From the NCBI RefSeq assembly GCF_029893235.1, contig NZ_JARXWE010000012.1, positions 1 through 64,000 on the forward strand: DNA of 64,000 nt, in the 5' to 3' direction. Numbering within the stretch: position 1 is the first letter of the stretch; each line of letters begins with the position of its first letter. The notes beneath the pieces were generated by a model that was given only the letters and a program-made list of their open reading frames with translations, was not told the DNA's origin and made no database searches. This document shows positions 61,301-64,000 of this stretch, in pieces. The translations under genes and the position numbers were made by a program. This stretch comes from Dysgonomonas sp. PH5-45 (GTDB lineage: Bacteria; Bacteroidota; Bacteroidia; Bacteroidales; Dysgonomonadaceae).

Positions 61301-64000
61301 TACCGTTTCAACTTCGTTCCTAAAGGAGATTATACGGTTACCTACTATAAAAAAGGGTATCGCGAGCAAGCAAAAACATATACAATCAGTTATTCTTCGG
61401 CCGTTACAGGCAATGTTGCCTTAGAGGTAGCTTCCGATATCAAAATTACGGGTAAGATACTGAAAGGCGCAGGCGAGGCTCTGCCAAAGGCATTTGTTTC
61501 CGTTACTTCGGACAAAGAAAAACTTTATGCTTTTGCCAACGAGAATGGCGAATTCAGTATAGAAAACTTGAGTTCGAATAAAACTTACAACCTGTCGGTT
61601 TCTTATAGCGGCTATGCGGGGCATACAGAGCAAATCACGTTGGACGATGAGGATAAAGTGTTGTCTGATATTACATTGAGTAAATGTAGTAGTGCACGCC
61701 TCCCTAAAAATCCGACATATACAACAGGCGCCCCAACATGGTATAGCGTTAAGTTGACATGGGAAGCCCCTCAGACCGAATCTTCGATAAGAGGTTACAG
61801 GGTATATAGAAATGACGAACTTATAACTTACGAATTAATCACTGACAAAACGTTTGTTGAAGAAGTTGCCGCAGGCCAATATACTTACGAGGTGACTACT
61901 GTGCTTTTAAATAACTGCGAGTCTGAAAGAGCTTTGGTAGGTACGGTACAGGTGGAACTTAACGATTGCGATGTAGCCTTCACTAACTTCCCGTTGAAAG
62001 AAAGCTTCGATTCGGGCAAGTTAAGTAATTGCTGGAGACAAGAACATGTTTCGGGAATACCATGCCAATGGACGTTTACAAAAGGAAATACCTATACCAT
62101 TCCTTCAGCACCCCATAGTGGCGAATATTATATCCGTATGGTAGACGGAGGAAAAGGCGCTAAAGCCAGATTAATCACGCCAAAAATGGATATAACCGGA
62201 TTGTCGGCTCCTGTGCTTACATATTGGCATGCTCAGTCCCTGTTTATGGCAAGCCAAGACTATCTGAGGGTTTATTATAAAAATACACCTGATGGAGAAT
62301 GGATTCTGCTGAAAGAGTATGATGGTAATATCAAGGATTGGACAGAAGCTATACATGAACTTCCTAACCCAACCGATACGTATTGGATTGCTTTTGAAGG
62401 CCAATTCTATGCCGGTAGCGGGGTTGCCTTAGACGATGTCAGAGTACTGGACAACGTATGCCAACCTGTAAACAATCTCAGATATGAACAGGAAACAGAG
62501 AAAAGTGTGAAACTATTGTGGGATACTCCCGATGCGTTCGATGTCAGCTCTTATACCATTATAAAAGATGGACAGGTAATAAAAGATAACTATGAGGGAA
62601 CCACATATACAGACGAAAATCTGTCAATAGGTAATTATACATACCAAGTGATTGCTAAGTATAAAAAAACAGGATGCAGCCAGTCGGCAGCTACTTCCCT
62701 TCAGGTAACAGTGGGTAAAGTGTGCGACCCTGTTAGGAATCTGAAATTAGCCATTGCTTCCGAAAATTCTATAAAAATAACATGGGATGCACCTAATACA
62801 ACAGCAATAGCTTCGTACACCGTAGTTGATAACAAAAAACAAGACGTTGCAACTGTGCCTGCAGGAACAACTGAATATACAGTTTCAGATCTTTCGGAGG
62901 CAACATACAGATATGGTGTGAAGGTGAATTATTCGTCGGGCGACTGTACGGAATCGGATGTTGTGTTCGAAGACATAAACCTGTTTACAAGCCCTGTTCG
63001 CAACTTTAAAGTGAAAGCGGAATATAATAACAAAGTAACCTTGACTTGGGATATGAGAAGAAAAACTATTGCTTCGTTCAATATTTACCGGGATGGTGTA
63101 TTGTTAGAGAATACCCGCGAGCAAGAGTTCATAGAAAGAGATTTGGGCGCAGGCCATACTTACAACTATTGTGTTGAGGCAGTTTATGATGCCGGATGGA
63201 CTTCTACAACCGAATGTGGAGATGCTGCATTAGAATGTTTGGAGGTGGTAGATCCTGCGGTTTCTTTATCGGGCTCTGTTGCGCAATTGTCGTGGTCTAT
63301 ACCTGACGAACCAGAACCAACCCGATCGGATCTGCTATGGGACAATGGCGCGTTTATCACACATTATGGCAAAGGCTTTAATGGCGCGGATGTTAGTGCG
63401 TTGAACAATGGCGGAAGGGCAACCGGATTCCTCGTTGACAAATTGCTGGGTAATGTGAATACCGACGACTTTACATTGAGAGCAAAATCTCATATCGGCG
63501 AAATGGAATTCTATGCTTTCCAAAAAGCTGCACCGCTTGATGGTTCGCCAATATTGGCCGCTTATGTAGCCATCTACGACGGAAATCCGGCTAACGGAGG
63601 AGTATGTTTGTGGGGAGACTATATGTCGAACAACGTTTTGGAATCTACTGATTTCATGAATGCTTTCAGATCGAAAATAGAAGAACTCGGAATCGTAGAC
63701 TTCCCTATATACAAAGTAAGGGTTAAGATTGACAAAACTTTCCCTGCGGGTAAATATTGGGTGGCAATATCTTTGGCCGGAAATACAATGTATGGCAGTC
63801 CATTCTGTATTCCTGTAACTATTATGGGCGGAAAAGATACCGGTGATGCTTATATCTTTGCCGAAAACAACGACAATCAGTTTGTTTGGAAACCATGTGT
63901 TGACCCTGGTCACGGAGGTACTTTAGGTTTGGCGTTTAAAGTTTTCGGACAGAAAAACGGTGGAACTTATAAGGTGTACAGAGATGGCGTATTGATAGCT
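58364..64000 (+). CDS. Giant secreted multidomain adhesin-like protein, 3' end beyond the window
   Basis: An uninterrupted frame of 1879 codons that is still open at the window end. A signal peptide (1-22) comes first. A propeller-like region (about 55-290; LYAIGEDGFLYTINIDDL) and two fibronectin III domains (306-403, 404-497) follow, then a choice-of-anchor J domain (498-650) and a CARDB-like domain (654-762). A hemagglutinin-like region, two carboxypeptidase-regulatory domains (945-1022, 1025-1105), one FN3, a second anchor J domain (1204-1364), three FN3 and a second hemagglutinin-like part (1646-1862) complete the visible part. The plan resembles gingipain/HagA adhesins, usually exported by the type IX system; the C-terminal sorting domain is outside. 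Confidence in the frame is high; the export route is inferred. Confidence 0.85.
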   Translation, partial: MKKTSTISLLFLALLVSLGITAKFGLDQSEWSESNSKNLKRTRSLHLAEPKMYGYCSDPGSDYDQVRGFMSFYSSTLDDVGVINGDNTYPLQAGEYYNGRLYAQTLAYSSDLQSYLVHSFVSINPETGRKNTLSSIADGTLAADTKRLVDMAYSYKDDVMYSLVRRETGPTLVTVKLSGAEAGNTTDIGTISGGTPRYVTLACHISGQLYAIGEDGFLYTINIDDLRATKVGDTGIRGENGVVQNIQTMAFDHNTNTLYWACEDGNFYNIEYQRTGRARLLGKTAGMGAHLTCLFSKFEKVNDKVPGIVNALTVTTDGQGGTLLQWINPSETAQGEDGVTLTSVKVYKNGNIVHTINNPQPGIEESWTDTDVKDGDHTYKVVAENSHGVGVPSSVVAVVGLDVPRPVRNISIDKNTAGNAVVEWNVPIGGVNGGRTGSLTYEIVRLPDNKTVATNLTELTFTDTEVLPLEYYKYKVVAVNARDKSTAVTSGGVVLGAASIPWSDDLNHMEKSYTFWTGIDYNGYMWQWGNSNQNYDGGFWYFNPTYIGIDDWLITPPLKLEGGKTYRMRWSESSLDAASHTYTIYMGRKNEPGFLTTKVGEGGVQSYSPYRRDILLPVQSKTNAYHIGFHSYSVDKTMAYIFMDDFMVEEVKDIDLTVYDIAGPPDVSVDLPINWMVTVKNFGKKDATNFKVSIYDKDDKLLGTSDTYSRTLKFDETVEIPVTWKPQAPANRQAVVKAVVSITGDENTANDSYERTVRIYSTGRVKLSPNNYFVYQGFYGSMPFDFSKKASATQTIFTPEEIRMYGTINALRYTTMSKYDVNMPVKIYMAMTDKEDLSDWLREGATLVYSGNINVPKTDSPKDIWLTLDKPYLYDNKNLVIWTERVYNDVVFPEDSVLFLSGKTVGTNKIFQTATWSGDEEFKFQNGDRKYNYAFLEMDMDVNGNALFGKVTDGSNPVGDVSVKINDTDYETVTDAQGNYRFNFVPKGDYTVTYYKKGYREQAKTYTISYSSAVTGNVALEVASDIKITGKILKGAGEALPKAFVSVTSDKEKLYAFANENGEFSIENLSSNKTYNLSVSYSGYAGHTEQITLDDEDKVLSDITLSKCSSARLPKNPTYTTGAPTWYSVKLTWEAPQTESSIRGYRVYRNDELITYELITDKTFVEEVAAGQYTYEVTTVLLNNCESERALVGTVQVELNDCDVAFTNFPLKESFDSGKLSNCWRQEHVSGIPCQWTFTKGNTYTIPSAPHSGEYYIRMVDGGKGAKARLITPKMDITGLSAPVLTYWHAQSLFMASQDYLRVYYKNTPDGEWILLKEYDGNIKDWTEAIHELPNPTDTYWIAFEGQFYAGSGVALDDVRVLDNVCQPVNNLRYEQETEKSVKLLWDTPDAFDVSSYTIIKDGQVIKDNYEGTTYTDENLSIGNYTYQVIAKYKKTGCSQSAATSLQVTVGKVCDPVRNLKLAIASENSIKITWDAPNTTAIASYTVVDNKKQDVATVPAGTTEYTVSDLSEATYRYGVKVNYSSGDCTESDVVFEDINLFTSPVRNFKVKAEYNNKVTLTWDMRRKTIASFNIYRDGVLLENTREQEFIERDLGAGHTYNYCVEAVYDAGWTSTTECGDAALECLEVVDPAVSLSGSVAQLSWSIPDEPEPTRSDLLWDNGAFITHYGKGFNGADVSALNNGGRATGFLVDKLLGNVNTDDFTLRAKSHIGEMEFYAFQKAAPLDGSPILAAYVAIYDGNPANGGVCLWGDYMSNNVLESTDFMNAFRSKIEELGIVDFPIYKVRVKIDKTFPAGKYWVAISLAGNTMYGSPFCIPVTIMGGKDTGDAYIFAENNDNQFVWKPCVDPGHGGTLGLAFKVFGQKNGGTYKVYRDGVLIA

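Noticed and set aside
58825-63913. Several minus-strand frames across the last 5 kb
   Set aside because: All are antisense to one continuous rightward frame of 1879 codons with a signal peptide and clear domain repeats.
1-64000. CRISPR array, prophage or insertion sequence
   Set aside because: No regularly spaced direct repeats, transposase, integrase or phage structural gene was seen anywhere in the window.

Overview
The window is a 64 kb piece of a Bacteroidota chromosome, most likely order Bacteroidales. The evidence is the gene set (DUF4295 beside rpmG/rpmB, a Bacteroidetes-type omega subunit, DUF4293, DUF4595, GH3-family protein, lipoproteins with acidic residues after the lipobox) and promoters of the TTTG-N19-TAnnTTTG type instead of -35/-10 boxes. 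Core-gene neighbourhoods (tig-clpP-clpX-recQ, ftsY-rimO, bamD-rpoZ) and a giant gingipain/hemagglutinin-like secreted protein suggest a Dysgonomonas/Parabacteroides/Porphyromonas-like organism. The genus is an inference. Most of the window is ordinary chromosomal core; no prophage, insertion sequence or CRISPR array is visible.

Layout. 1-95: the 3' end of a 5S rRNA and its terminator (the end of an rRNA operon). 272-2895: a membrane protein, then thioesterase, DUF721 and recF, overlapping head to tail. 3174-4775: a small operon of a LuxR-type regulator with a degenerate receiver, a ScdA/YtfE-like hemerythrin protein and a small GNAT. 4793-11857: phosphodiesterase, a 1282-residue AsmA-like protein, and the LemA/DUF3137 pair. 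12033-20030: a radical SAM gene, then (transcribed leftwards) rlmN-pdxA-nucleotidyltransferase-ATP-grasp-CDP-alcohol phosphatidyltransferase-HAD phosphatase-inositol-phosphate synthase. The last five form an inositol-lipid-like locus. 20220-28374: a long leftward series ftsY-rimO-HU-(HU-TM-LysM fusion)-lysS-gpsA-pgi. 28515-29150: rpmB-rpmG-DUF4295.

29353-30881 holds a MATE exporter behind a structured leader that carries an intrinsic terminator and a possible leader peptide. 30963-39185 is S41 protease, coaD, recQ, clpX, clpP and tig, all leftward. 39586-44192 is a Crp-family regulator, GH3 protein, bamD, rpoZ, DUF4293 and a PaaI thioesterase. 44314-46550 is a YceI lipoprotein and rmuC. 46810-51498 is the operon aroQ-pyk-GNAT-O-methyltransferase-rbfA-lolE-like. 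51620-52612 is an AT-rich acyltransferase that looks acquired. 52706-55158 is tyrS, tRNA-Gln(CUG), nitroreductase and DUF486. 55236-64000 is a surface lipoprotein, a membrane TPR-HTH regulator and, divergently, a giant multidomain secreted adhesin-like gene that runs off the window end (at least 1879 codons).

The most interesting items are the HU-TM-LysM fusion (a possible nucleoid-to-envelope tether), the inositol locus with two members not explained by the simple lipid pathway and an unusual catalytic spacing in the transferase, the attenuator-like MATE leader, the degenerate-receiver/hemerythrin pair, and the giant adhesin with its divergent regulator. Three diverged copies of a short palindromic repeat are scattered in intergenic DNA.
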